Source: Diplosphaera chodatii (lineage: Eukaryota > Chlorophyta > Trebouxiophyceae > Prasiolales > Stichococcaceae). From it: 64,000 bases of DNA. The stretch spans positions 2,294,001-2,358,000 of the forward strand of contig JAALGY010000041.1 of assembly GCA_032358165.1 (NCBI GenBank), given 5' to 3'. A program made the translations under genes and the position numbers. Positions within the stretch are counted from its first letter, which is position 1. The number at the start of each line of letters is the position of its first letter. The notes under the pieces were generated by a model that ran no database searches, had not been told where the DNA came from, and saw nothing but the letters and a program-made list of their open reading frames with translations. Of this stretch, positions 46,463-60,896 are shown piece after piece.

Positions 46463-49400
46463 ATGGCATCAGTTCTGCACGGACATGCTACCGCGCCGGC
46501 GTTGGTTGCCGGTCGCGCAGGCGATCTTTGTCCATCGACACATGTCGTTGCTTCGAGGTCTGCAGTGACGCATCACCGCCGTCGCACCCCGGTGTTTGGA
46601 TCTGCCAGGCCGCACCGAGCCTTGGTGCTGGCCCAAGCTCAGGCTGTGTCGGATGCTGTTGCGGCGCCGGTGGCCGAGGTGGTAAAGCGTCTGCAGGGCA
46701 AGGTCTACGTCGCTGGTACGCTGGCTCCGCCGTGACTCAGAATACCGTTATGATGTTGCAGAGGAAGCACATCACACACACCGTGCATGACGTGTGCTCC
46801 ACAGGCGTCTCGGGCCAGCTGGGCTCCCGCATCGTCAAGGAACTGCTGCAGAACGGCGTTTCGGTGGTGGCTGGTACGGTGTCGCAGGGTTGTGTGCCCT
46901 TGCAAAACTGCTGTGTCGCCATCTTTGGGCGTACAAGCATCTTGCATCGCCTGCACCTTGCAGGGGTGCCCGAAGACGATCCCGCAGACGATGCACTGGA
47001 TTTTGCCCTGCAATTTGAGCTGATCAAGAAGGCAGAGGCAACGTCGCTCAGCATCCAGCAGGTCGACTTTGCTGATGCCGACAGCTTTGGAATTCCCAGG
47101 TGCGGCAGGAGTCTCGACTCGGTCATGCACAGCGCCAGTGCATCGGCGCACAGCGGCATGAGTGGTATGATGTGAACGTCCACTGCGTCTCGTGCAGGGG
47201 CTCCACGGTGCTTATTGTGCAGGGAGACCAGCAGGGCCGCCGGAAGATGGATGCCACACTTGTGGGCCAGGCCATCGATGCTGCTGTCCAAGTAAGCACT
47301 CCGCTGCTTTACAGCAGCTTGCAGACGTGCTTGCATTGACCCACACGACCCTGCAGGGATGACCCCAACTGCTGACTGCTGTAAACGAATTTTCCGCGTT
47401 CGCTGCAGGCGGATGCTGCACGCATTGTGCTGGCTTCGCCACTTGGTGGCGGCGGCGGCGGCGCAGGCGGACTGTTCGGCGGCTTGTTTGGCGGCGGCAG
47501 CATCAGCAGCACGGCACCTGGCGACCTCAAACTGAGCCGTACTGAGCAGCAGGTTCGGTCAATGCTCTGCACAGCTGCGATGCACCCGGCACTCTTAAGC
47601 CCCTTCACCATGCATGGTTGAGTTGAGCGGCGCGCTCTGCTGCGTTGTCAGGCATACAACAGCGGGGTGCCATTCAGCATCGTGCGCTACGGCGCACCAA
47701 GCGACAGCCTGACGCCCGCCGGCAATGTGGCTGTGACGTCCGCCGGCGAGACCAGCAAGAGCGCCCCGCTTGGGCGCGCCCAGGTACATGCCCCGCCCCG
47801 TCCCTTTGCTTGACACCATCACATGCTCGACAGGATTCTGCCTGCCATGGCACAAAGATGCCTCATTCCCCAACCGAATCCGCAGCTATGGATGTGATTT
47901 GCCAGGTTGTGAGATGTAACCATTGGGCCATGTGCTCACTCTGCAGGCAGCCAAGGTGGTGGCCGAGGTGCTGCAGCAGACGCCGCCGGGGACGAGCGTG
48001 GTGGTGGAGGCGGGCGTGTCCGAGGCTGCCGATCCCACACCCCTCGCCTTTGCGGTTGCAGAGGTCAGCCGCCAGGGTGCCATGTGAACCTGCATGCTGT
48101 CATCACGGCGATGCCAAGTTGCTGACTGCTGTGGGTTCTCAAATGGCAGCACAGAGCAGCCAGCAGAGGGCCTGCGCCAGATTATGCTCGGTGTTGGGCG
48201 GTTTCCCAGTCGTGCAGCACATAACCATGTGCTGCTTTGCAGGTGCTGCCACAGGCTGAGGTCGAGGTAGGCGAGGAGGAGGAGGAGGAGGAAGCAGAGG
48301 AGGAAGCACCTGCCCCGGTCCAGGCGCAGCGTGCCGTGCAGCAGGTGCTGGCCATGCCCTGCAGCGCCCCTCACACCATTGTTACGGAATACCTCATCGC
48401 CGCAGACTCAGCACATGCAGTCGAGCAAAGTCCAATAGACTAGGGTCCTTCCAACAGGTTGAAAGATGTATGTCGTGTTCATGTGCAGGTATCGCAGGCC
48501 GCAGAAGATGCCACAGACGAGGCAGAGGAGGCAGCAGAGTCGGCGCCAGCATTCAACCTGAAGTCACTCTTTGGCGGGCGGCGCCCCAAGGAGGTGTGCA
48601 GCTGCCCGCACAAGGGGCTTGCACCTGGGAGTGCACATGCTTCACAAGCCGCTGTCGTACTGCTCTTGCTCAGTCGTGCTTGCATGGCTGGGTGTTGTGA
48701 GGATCACCCTAGAACAAGCCGCCCACCTTTCCAGACGTCCTGCACTCGGGCCAAGGGTGCTGCACAGGCACACCAGAAGGGAAAGGGCGGAGGTCTGACG
48801 TGTTGGTTGGTCTGGTCAGCCACGATGCACCGCGGTTTGCACCCATCGTCTGCAAGCGTCGCGCATGGAGTGAGCTTCGTCTGTTGCAGGCCGTGGAGGA
48901 GGTTGAGGAGGAGGTGGAGGAGGTGGCCCAGTCGGCATCGAAGCCATTTGCGTCGCTCTTTGGCGGCAGGCCGCAACAGGCGGCCGAGCAGGCTGAGGAG
49001 GAGGTGGAGGAGGTGGCCCAGTCGGCATCGAAGCCATTTGCGTCACTGTTTGGCGGCAGGCCGCGGCAGGCGGCCGAGCAGGCTGAGGAGGAGGTGGAGG
49101 AGGCGGCCCAGGCGGCGGCCAAGCCCTTCGCCTCGCTGTTTGGCGGCAGGCCGCGGCAGGCGGCGGCGCAGGCGGAGGACGCTGCACAGGACGCCGGGAA
49201 GCGCGTCAAGACGCTGTGGGGCCGCAGGCCCAAGCAGGCAGAGCAGCAGGTGCTTTGAGGGGCTCTGACGGGGCACGCTGTGTTTTTAAACGTTGTACGG
49301 ACCATTGGACGGGATATGTGCATGTGCCATGGGCACAGGCCCGCGGTGAGGCAGTGGACCAGCCCCATGCCAAACCTGGAGTGCCCATCAGTACGGACTG

Positions 49401-50389
49401 CAAACGATGTGCTGTGTCCTATGGTCTGTGCAGGTGCGGCAGGGCGCGCGGCAGGTGGGGCGCGAGGCGAAGCAGAAGGGCCGTGAGGCCGCCAGCGCCG
49501 CAAGCCGCGGAGCAAAGCAGGCGTGTTGAGTTGCACTGTTGCTCATGTCACAAGTATCAATGTTCGTACATAAGGCGGTTTTGGACGGCATCTTCACACG
49601 TCGCACCGTTTACAGCAGCACTGGGACAGCCTGCTGGATATGCAACGTACATAAGGCGGTTCTGCAAGTGATACCGTCGTCGCACGGTTGTGCAGGTGAA
49701 GCGGCAGGCGCAGGAGGCCGCGCCGCGGCAGCAGTCCGGCAGCGTGTTCCGCTCGCTGCTGGGCCTGGACGAGGACAAGGTGCCGCCGCCCCCCGCACCG
49801 CCGTGCACGCCGTGCACCTGCCTTCCTGCCCCACCAGCTGCTCCAAGGGAGTCCACCAGGGCGTGCTCGCACGCCCGACATTCTCTCGCCTGCCTGCCAC
49901 ATTGCCCCCAGTCTCGACAACAGTTCTTCTGGTCCAACCCAGGAGGAGGAGGAGGAGCCGGAGGCACCCAAGCCGCGCTGGGGCTTCGGCGGCACCCGCA
50001 AGGTGTCCACTCCCCAGCCGGCGGCCAAGCCGGACAAGCGCGCCGCCCGCGCCGCCCCCAAGCAGGCGCGCTGCCCCACCATGTCGTGTGCAGCCTGTGC
50101 AACTCATCTTCTGCTGACACCACGTTCAGCCCCCCGCTGAATGCAAGCCCACTAGGCACCTGCTGGCCATGCTGGCTCCCACTGCGCGTGCTGACAGCGC
50201 CCAGGCCGCTCAAAGGCGTGTTGAGTGGTTTCGCACTTGACGCCGCATTGCCCCTGGCAGGTTGCCCGCGGCGCCAAGTCTGCCGCCAAGAGTGCGCAGT
50301 CCACGGCGAAGCAGGCCGAGAAGAAGACCGGCGGCTTCCTTCAAAGCCTCGGCATAGGCCAAAACACAGTGTACGCTGATGATGAATGA
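46463..50389 (+). CDS. Plastid-type NAD(P)-binding (atypical SDR/NmrA-like) protein with SLFGG repeats
   Basis: Fourteen phase-matched exons (46463-46715, 46805-46873, 46964-47099, 47198-47291, 47409-47552, 47652-47783, 47947-48063, 48243-48344, 48489-48593, 48890-49249, 49434-49520, 49696-49779, 49943-50065, 50261-50389) give 644 residues. Residues 1-70 are R/A/S/V-rich with no early acidic residue, like a chloroplast transit peptide. The Rossmann motif is GVSGQLGSRIVKELLQNGVS, then a divergent nucleotide-binding domain (VLIVQGDQQ, RIVLASPLGG, SGVPFSIVRYG). Classical SDR Tyr-x-x-x-Lys is not visible. The C-terminal half is repetitive: acidic linkers, three 30-residue repeats with KPFASLFGGRP, two decayed copies, then basic Ala/Gln/Lys helices (GREAKQKGREAASAASRGAK), ending GIGQNTVYADDE. 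The layout recalls Tic62, whose C-terminal repeats bind FNR, but the repeat motif differs. Two introns (49521-49695 and 50066-50260) need GC donors. Confidence 0.8.
48905..49174 (+). repeat. Three tandem 90-bp coding repeats (30 aa, SLFGGRP)
   Basis: Copies are 48905-48994, 48995-49084 and 49085-49174. Copies 1 and 2 differ at only a few bases, so the array is recent or kept uniform. Each copy encodes an acidic run (EEEVEEVAQ), then KPFASLFGGRP, then QAAEQA. A decayed fourth copy (49175-49249, KTLWGRRPKQA) follows, and an older one lies in exon 48489-48593 (LKSLFGGRRPK). Confidence 0.92.
49561..49668 (+). repeat. Degenerate direct repeat inside an intron
   Basis: The motif CGTACATAAGGCGGTT occurs at about 49564 and 49647, each followed within about 30 bp by a CGTCGCAC-like end. 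Spacing is about 83 bp. It sits in the intron 49521-49695 that lacks a GT donor at the best joint, so it could relate to altered splicing or an insertion. Confidence 0.6.
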
Positions 50390-51198
50390 GGCGTTTACAC
50401 GCAAACCTTTTCACCACACACTTTAGCAGTTGATACGCAAACATGCGATGCAAATGGCCACCTGAGAGGCGACAACACTGTGATGACGGACAGTTTGGTT
50501 CGACTTTCCTTTCGGAAGACATCAGCTAGGTGATCATCTGCGCTCTTGAGACCGCTGCTCCTGTGTCACCATGGCCGATTGCTTGCAGAATCGCGCTGCA
50601 GAAGCGCAAATCGCACATCCCACCTGCTCTCGAGGCTGCTGCGCAGCGCGGACAGTATGACATAGGTCGGCTGCCGTCAGACTGAGTGGTGCACCTATAA
50701 ACAGCAGCATTCGGCCCAGTACAGCACCCTGGTGTATGTGACTCCTGCAAAGCCGACCACATCAAGACTTCTGGCTCGCCACCGCCGATTAAACGCCACC
50801 ATTGCCACATCAGCACGTGATCGGCCACGCAAGAGGCCAGTCCTGCGCGGCACTTCTGTGCCATTATGCTCTTCTGACTTGACACTGTCAGAGTGCCTGT
50901 CCTCCCTCGCATACTAGCCATCCAGTTCCACGCTCCGACACTGCTCGCCAATCCTCACTCCAGACACCCATCCTCGGTTCCGAAGCAATCCGCAATCCTC
51001 GAGCTGTGTGCCGCGACCTGCTTGCAAGCACAGTCGGTGTCACTGCTGGGCTTCTGCGCTGCTTCAGCTTCTCTGGCCGGGACCAGCACGGGGTCGCATT
51101 GCCAGGGTCAAGGGTCTGCCTTGGTGCTGTGTCTAGCCACACAACGCTGAGCGGCCACTGGCATACCTTTGAAGCCGCTGTCAGTATTGCAGCTGGCG
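50390..51198. other. Intergenic between SLFGG gene and yippee, nothing firm seen
   Basis: About 810 bp, with no protein-like frame. Presumed 3' UTR and yippee promoter. Confidence 0.4.
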
Positions 51199-51537
51199 AT
51201 GGGGCGCCCGTTCAAGCAGTATCTGGACGGTCCGCGCATCTACAGCTGCAGCACTTGCAGATCCCATGTCGCTGACCACGACGACATCATCTCCAAGGCG
51301 TTTCAAGGGCGCCATGGCCGAGCATACCTTTTTAGCAATGTGGTCAATGTGACATGGGGCCCGAAGGAGGAGCGGCTGCTCATAACCGGCGTGCACACCG
51401 TCGCCGACATCTACTGCACCTCCTGCAACACCGTGCTCGGCTGGAAATACGAGCACGCTGTGGAGGAGCGGGAAAAGTACAAGGAGGGCAAGAGCATCGT
51501 GGAGAAGGCGAAGGTCATGAAGGAGGGTACGTGGTGA
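51199..51537 (+). CDS. Yippee-like zinc-binding protein
   Basis: Small eukaryotic protein with a yippee (Mis18-related) zinc fold, linked to E3 ligase and cell-cycle roles; exact function is poorly known. From ATG 51199 the frame reads [20 protein letters not shown], then [44 protein letters not shown] and [13 protein letters not shown], ending [11 protein letters not shown] at TGA 51535-51537. Both CxxC zinc pairs (CSTC and CTSC) are present. The length, 112 residues, is normal. A GTACGT donor lies just inside the end (51527), so a short extra exon may replace the last two residues. Apparently intronless otherwise. Confidence 0.93.
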   Translation: MGRPFKQYLDGPRIYSCSTCRSHVADHDDIISKAFQGRHGRAYLFSNVVNVTWGPKEERLLITGVHTVADIYCTSCNTVLGWKYEHAVEEREKYKEGKSIVEKAKVMKEGTW

Positions 51538-52049
51538 CCAGCGCAGCGTATGCATGGGATCGGACGCAGGAGCTGCGTTTGTGCTTTCACGATGTCTCGA
51601 GCCACAGCGCGGCCATGTAACCTCGTGGTCGAAGGTCCAGGTGTATCATTTGTATGCATAGGCAGGCAAGATGCGCAGCTGGGGAACGTGGGAGTGTCCT
51701 TTCTTGCATTGTATATTACTATGTTACGCAGCCCTAGAACCAGTGCGCATGCAGGCTGTCCCATCCTGTGTGGGCCTTCTTGTATGTGGGGTGCCGATCG
51801 TCATTGTAGACATTCAGCTGTCCAGCAGCATCAGGTTGCCCAGGCCGCAGGGCTCTTATTGTCTTGTTTCCACTTGCAAATGCATCTGTTGCTGAAAAGA
51901 CAAGCAATGCTGAGCTGAGTGTTCCCATACTGACGACAAAGCTGATAGCGTTCCCTTCGAGGCATACTCCCACAGTCGGGGTCAGTAGTGATCACATGCT
52001 CCTCACCATCATCCCAGCTTGGAATGGCATGTGCGAGCCAACCCTTGAA
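51538..52049. other. Convergent intergenic region between yippee and ProRS, nothing seen
   Basis: About 510 bp with no protein-like frame. It holds the two 3' ends. Confidence 0.4.
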
Positions 52050-55553
<3,504 letters not shown>

Positions 55554-56356
55554 CTGCAGCCAGATGCGGGCTGTGGCCCGCAGCGAGCATGCAGAGCTTC
55601 TTGCGTGGTTGACGGGCCACCTACATATCCACAAAGCAAGGTTTTCTGCTGCAGATTGGTAGATGCAGACCCAAAGCTCTTGCTTGAGTTGAAGACGGTG
55701 CTGACGGAATGGCCACAAGCGGGCAGCGCAGCAGATCCACCTGAGTCTTTGCAGCATCATCCTGTCCGTGCTAGCGTGCAAGCCGTCGGTTGCTGACGCA
55801 GCATGCACTTGGTTCTGATGACAGATCATCTGCTGGTAATAGGTGCGGCAACCGCACTGGCCGTCTGAGACCCTGCTGTCCCGGGATGTTGGATCAGCAA
55901 GCTTGCGCCCAGTGCGGCGGCACCTGTACAGGATTGACACCGCTGCTTCAAACTGCAAACGCTGCGCCAAGCAGTGAAAGAGTTGACTATGCAACACGAA
56001 CATCGGAACATGTCCGCTTGCCCCGTGCATGCCCCACCCCCTGGCCTGAATGACATGCGCTCAGTCTTCATTTGCAGGCCGCCTGTCTGCGTGACTGTTC
56101 TTGCTGTCTTTACTGGTGCTAGTTAGCGTTGTTATTGTCTTACCCATCACAAGGCAGGCGCACATTGTTGAGGCCTCCAATTTGGGCAACTGCATCGGTC
56201 ACACTGCTTCGATTGGTTGCAGGTTGTAACCCTCTTGATCGTCGCCGTCACAAGGCCGCATAACGTTAGTGAAGTTCTGCGTCAGTAGCTGTGATAGTCT
56301 CGCAGAGTCTCTCGCCAGCTCGACAACTGGGCGACCAATTGCCACACGGCTGCGGC
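55554..56356. promoter_or_regulatory. Divergent upstream region, ProRS and prefoldin 2
   Basis: Unresolved ProRS 5' exon(s) probably lie here; an open minus frame runs to about 55760. The rest shows nothing firm. Confidence 0.35.
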
Positions 56357-57237
56357 ATGGCCGAGCCTCGCTCGGAGACAGAGGTCGTCGAAACTTATAA
56401 GCAGATGCGGCAGGAAGTGAGAGTACTGAGCGAGCGAGTAAGTGAGCTAGAGTCGAAGGTGAGAGGCGTGAGCTGATTGGACTTGCCCGCCCTCTGCCGC
56501 GTTGTTCGCATCTGCGCACCTCACATGTAGCCGGATTGATCGATGGGATGCATGCCGTGGTGCCAAACACACAGCAGTCGGCTTGCATGACAGATGAGGC
56601 GCAGCAGGCTACAAGGCGGGCAGCTGACTGCGTGCAGGTGCAGGAGCACACCTTGGTGCTGCAGACACTGGAGCCGCTTGACGAGGGCCGCAAGTGCTTC
56701 CGGTTGGTAGGCGGCGTGCTGGTGGAGCAGACTGTTGGCACCGCGCGGCCAACTGTGCAGGGCAACTTGGACAACCTCAAGCTTGTGAGTCTGCATCTGC
56801 ATGCGACACACGCATGCGTGGCCTTGCACGCTGCTGCCAGCGTGCAGCAATCAGCGCATGGTGCAGCTGGCAGTGTGAACAACTGGCAGCATCCACTCCT
56901 CCTGCGGTCGCATCATGAGCGATGCAACTGAAATGTGTAGGTGCTGCAGCAGTTCACATCGCAGCTTCAGACAAAGCAAAAGACGCTGCTGGACTTTCAG
57001 GTGGGCACTGCTACATGCCTGCATGCCGGTGCCAGGTGCAGCCGGCAGCAGCATCTGTGTTTGAGAAACCCATTCACAATTCAAGGCAACCTGCTTTATT
57101 TACTGCAGAACAAGTACAAGATTCGTGTGGCCAGCTCGCCGGAGGAGGCAGAGGCGATGCGGGTGCAGGCACAGCAGCAGCAGCAGCAACAACAGCAGGC
57201 TGGCGGGCAGCAAGGCGTCCTTGTTGCGCAGTCATGA
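56357..57237 (+). CDS. PFDN2: Prefoldin subunit 2
   Basis: Beta-class subunit of the hexameric prefoldin co-chaperone that hands actin and tubulin to CCT. Four exons (56357-56458, 56644-56784, 56941-57000, 57109-57237) join in phase 0 to 143 residues, the normal size. The first helix reads VVETYKQMRQEVRVLSERVS. The beta-hairpin block is EHTLVLQTLEPLDEGRKCF then RLVGGVLVEQTVG. The second helix reads FTSQLQTKQKTLLDFQNKYK. The tail has nine consecutive Gln from a CAG/CAA tract near 57172-57198, then AGGQQGVLVAQS. All donors are GT. Confidence 0.95.
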
Positions 57238-57544
57238 CACAGAGCCACTGCTGTTTGCTCAGCAGTTGCTGTAGGCAGTCAGATAGAAGTCATGGAGTGT
57301 AGCTCTAGGGTTGTCAATCGTTGCAGGCAATTAAGCTTTACTGCATGGACCAGTGCGCGTCAGACAAAACCAGCACTATATGGGTGCCACACGCTCTGGA
57401 ATCTCGTTGGCAGGCAGAATGTCCCACAGCACAGTGTTGAGGATGATTGCAGCGTGTATTGAATGACACACGTGATCAGATGCTACGTCCAGTACTCGCA
57501 GGAAATGCTACACCACGTTATACTGAGTGCCCCATCACCATCAT
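57238..57544. other. Convergent intergenic region, nothing seen
   Basis: About 300 bp between the prefoldin stop and the HAD gene's stop on the other strand. Confidence 0.4.
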
Positions 57545-58965
57545 TCATGCTGCTGCCATCAGCACTGTGGCTGCTGTCTGTCCGGAGAGCACCGCAGAAA
57601 CCTGCAGATGATAACACATGCCGCCCTTGAAGGCTTGACCAGCAGTGCATACCATGGGAACGGCAGATCATATGGGATTGGCGCAATTTATGCCCATCGC
57701 GCCTGGGCACAACACTACTTGCAAAGCTACACACCCACCTGCGGCACATAGTCTCGGACGTCTTCGTCGCTGCCAAGAGGCCCGAGTACTAACAACAAAG
57801 CATCGCACAGCCGCACGATGACGTCATCGTCGTCGTTCTCCTCCCACCGTGGCACTAGCAGCATGTTGCGCTCCTCACCAGGACATGCCTACAGGGTGGG
57901 ACATGCAGTCAGGAGCTTGGCACACCTGGCTGTCGCCCAGCACGAATGCCAGGGCACCAGCTAGTGTCAGCGCAGCATCAAGCAATGGTTCAATGTTCAG
58001 CATTGGGCTTAGACAGCAGCTCAGCAGCATCTGCTGGGATGCGGCCATGCGCGCATCGTTGCACCTTATAGGCGTCATCGTCCACAAGCACCACCCGGTG
58101 CACGCGGCCCCCAAAGTGCTTCTGCAATGGCTTCACGGTGTCCCACGCATTGCCACCGTTTGCTATATGGTGCACAGGCGCCTGCTGCGTCTTGTGACGC
58201 GTCAGGATCAGGGATTTGTCGCTGAACAGCTGCTGTCCAATCGCCTCGTGCAGCATTGGTATCACTGCATGCAAGGTGTAGAGCGTCACCTGCTGCAGCT
58301 GACACTAGGGCCCTTTGTGAAGCTGCAGCTCTTGTTCAAAAGGCCCACCTGTGCTGACTGTTCGGTCTGATGCCGAGCTGAAAACACCCATCCTGAAGCG
58401 TCCCTGCACATCGCTATCTTCGGTTGAACAACTTCCCATCACATGTATCCGACTATTCTCATATTGATGTTTCTTACTCTTAACAGACTGGGCCTCATCA
58501 TGTTTGACTGTGATCCAGCAGCTTCACCTGTAGCCGCTGCATGTGATCAAGGCCAGGCCGCATGCGGTTGATGCCGGCAGACCGCCGCTTGCTGGTATGC
58601 GATGTCAGCGTGCCGTTGAGGTCGAACAGCAGTATGATGCGGTTGTCTGCCTGCGGCGCTGAGTGGCTATGCTGCTGTGGCGGTGACGGCACCTGCCGCC
58701 TCCAAGGTACAACATTGCTGTGTGCTGGCTCTGCTGATGATGTACCATGTGCGGTGTTGTCAATATGCTGACGTGCGGCGTCCATGCTGCCCAATGGGTC
58801 GAGCTGCGCCGGCAGCTGCTCCCTGGAGTGAGCCATGTCGGCCTGAGGCAGGCTTGTCTGATGTGCCTCTACTGACGCTGCTGTCGCTGTGCCAGTACAG
58901 CGGACCGCAGCAGCACCCAGAGTCAGCCGTGTCAAAATCGTGGAGCTCCTGAAAGCGCCGAGCAT
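57545..58965 (-). CDS. FCP1/NIF-type HAD-superfamily protein, probably organelle-targeted
   Basis: The FCP1/NIF fold usually carries protein-phosphatase activity. Five exons (58965-58528, 58403-58359, 58289-58065, 57888-57739, 57601-57545) join in phase 0 to 304 residues. The N-terminus (MLGAFRSSTILTRLTLGAAA) lacks acidic residues and looks like a transit peptide. Motif I is IILLFDLNGTLTSHTSKRRS, followed by RMRPGLDHM. Motif II is RFRMGVFSSASDRT. Then SLILTRHKTQQAPVHHIANG, WDTVKPLQKHFG, and the motif III/IV region VHRVVLVDDDAYK, and MLLVPRWEENDDDDVIVRL. In FCP1-type enzymes motif I is DxDxT; here the second Asp is Asn (DLNGT), which would weaken or alter acid/base catalysis. The last short exon (VSAVLSGQ) is the least certain. 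Divergent from ATP synthase subunit g. Confidence 0.85.
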
Positions 58966-59454
58966 GCCATGAAACGAGCAATCTGCTCAACGCTACTGCC
59001 GAGGATGGCAGATAGCACGGCACTGACAATACACAAGATGCGGCAGCGGCGGCGCCGTCAACTCACTGCCGTATCATGCAACTACCGGATGCAGTGGCGA
59101 AACACAGGTCAAATGCACCAGCGCAGGCACAACAATCAGATCAGGCGTGACAATGGCAGATCTGGAGAGTGACTACATGTTCAGTTTCCATTTGCTGCCA
59201 TCAGGCATCAGGCGTCATCTGTATTAGCTCCTGGTCCGTGATTAGCTCTCGATTGGACGCTCTGCAGCGGCCAGGACGAAGCCATGCCAAATTGCTGCCT
59301 GCGTATGCTACTGTGCATCCGCGACACCCTGATCGGATAGTAGCTGGTGCTATAGACGCCTGCATAGGTGGCAAGAGGGGCTAGCAGTCCGTGATCTGCG
59401 ATCGCCCTGGTCTGATATAGCTGGCACCAGGAGAGGTGTGCTTCACACAGCCTC
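58966..59454. promoter_or_regulatory. Divergent upstream region, HAD gene and ATP synthase g
   Basis: About 490 bp between opposed ATGs. No specific motif assigned. Confidence 0.4.
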
Positions 59455-60256
59455 ATGGCTGGCACATTGGGTGCAGCCCGTGGTAGGCTGTCTAGTGTGC
59501 TGTCGCAGACGCAGAAGACGGTGAAGCCGCTCTTCGACACGGCAGAGAAAGAGATCTCTCAGCGATATGCAAAGATGATGGAGGCCAACAAGCAGTATGT
59601 TGTGAAGGACGAGGCGAAGGCAGCAGACTTGGCGAAGCAGTGGTTGTACACAAAGCTTGACAGGTCCGTTGCGCACCGCCTTCGGTACAAAGTTTCTGCA
59701 AGCAGACAGCAGCATGACGGCACTTAGGTTTCAACCGCCTGCCGCTGCCATGCCTGTGGCAACTTAGCTTCGTCGCACTGCGCTCGCTTCATATGCATGC
59801 TTGGCACGTGCCTAATGCGCCTATTGCTGAAGTCGACCCATTGCCTGCACAATGCGTTGGCATCTGCTGACGGCGGCCATTCCATCTACGCTCAGGATAC
59901 CCAGCAATATCACAGAGACGCAGAAGGAGTGGGGAACCTTGAAGCAGACGTTGTCGAGGGGAACGGAGCTGAAGCTGCCCGAGGTGACTGATGGGCTGCT
60001 GCGTCAATCCGCGACACCTTTGAGTCAGTATCATCACTGTCTTCCACAGACTCTGCACGGCTTGGTGCCGCTGCAGCACTCGAGACAGCATGCCCGTACA
60101 GGGTGACTGTATCAATTGCTCATGCTGCCGTAGTCAGCTGGCAGATGGTGTGCGCAGGTGGGCATGCTGGCCCTGTTCGCTGGTGAGGTCTACGCCTGGT
60201 TTGTGGTCGGCGAGATTGTTGGTCGCGGCGGCTCCTTGGTGGACTACGAAGTATAG
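59455..60256 (+). CDS. Mitochondrial ATP synthase subunit g
   Basis: Membrane subunit of mitochondrial F1Fo ATP synthase involved in dimer formation. Three exons (59455-59663, 59896-59983, 60158-60256) join in phase to 131 residues. The N-terminal exon reads RLSSVLSQTQKTVKPLFDTA and is helical (AKMMEANKQYVVKDEAKAAD). The middle exon gives IPSNITETQKEWGTLKQ. The C-terminal membrane segment ALFAGEVYAWFVVGEIVGRG contains the family signature VGEIVGRGG and the GxxxG-like spacing expected for subunit-g/e packing. Ends SLVDYEV at TAG 60254-60256. An alternative reading of 59729-59766 as coding ends in a stop and is not used. Confidence 0.88.
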
Positions 60257-60896
60257 AACACCGCTCGGTGTGGCTTCTTTGGTGGATGGGGACAGGCAAA
60301 TAGGGCAGGAATAGACAGACCATTAGGAGGCGGATGGCTTGTCCTGTCAGCTGGTTTCTGACTCACTTGTAGGTCGCAGAGCGCAGATGAACTGCTGACC
60401 ATTGCGCACACAACTTGTGCAAGACAGGATGATGGCCCATGATCTGCAACGTGACAGGGTGCAAGCCTGCAAGGTAGAGCTGGTGGCAGGTGGAGATCCA
60501 GCGCATGCCTGTGATGACGACTGCATGCATCACACATGTGCACAGGCACTGCAAACTGCTCACACACTCCTGAATCTGTCAGATCCAAGCGAAACAGACA
60601 GTGCACCAATGTGGACCTTCAACACAATCCTGTAATGGACACACGTGCAGTACTTGTGACCATTTGGTGCAGCTTCCACGGCGCCGCTGCCTCAAAGTCC
60701 TTCTGCACATTTGCACTTCGCGAAGCGAAATGCATGTCTTGTGATGAGTCTGCAGTGCTTGTGCATCCCGTTGCGGTTTACAAGCCACATTACAAGCAAC
60801 TGCAGCATTTGGGTGCCAACAGACTCAGCATGCCGCAGGCTGCTGTGATCAAGTAGCGTCAGTGATCAGCACTTACAGATACTTATAACATTGAGC
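60257..60896. other. Intergenic between ATP synthase g and CIAO1, nothing seen
   Basis: About 640 bp with no protein-like frame. Presumed 3' UTR and CIAO1 promoter. Confidence 0.4.

Noticed and set aside
59729..59766. Extra exon in ATP synthase subunit g (FQPPAAAMPVAT)
   Set aside because: It ends in an in-frame stop, and joining 59663 directly to 59896 keeps phase and the family pattern.
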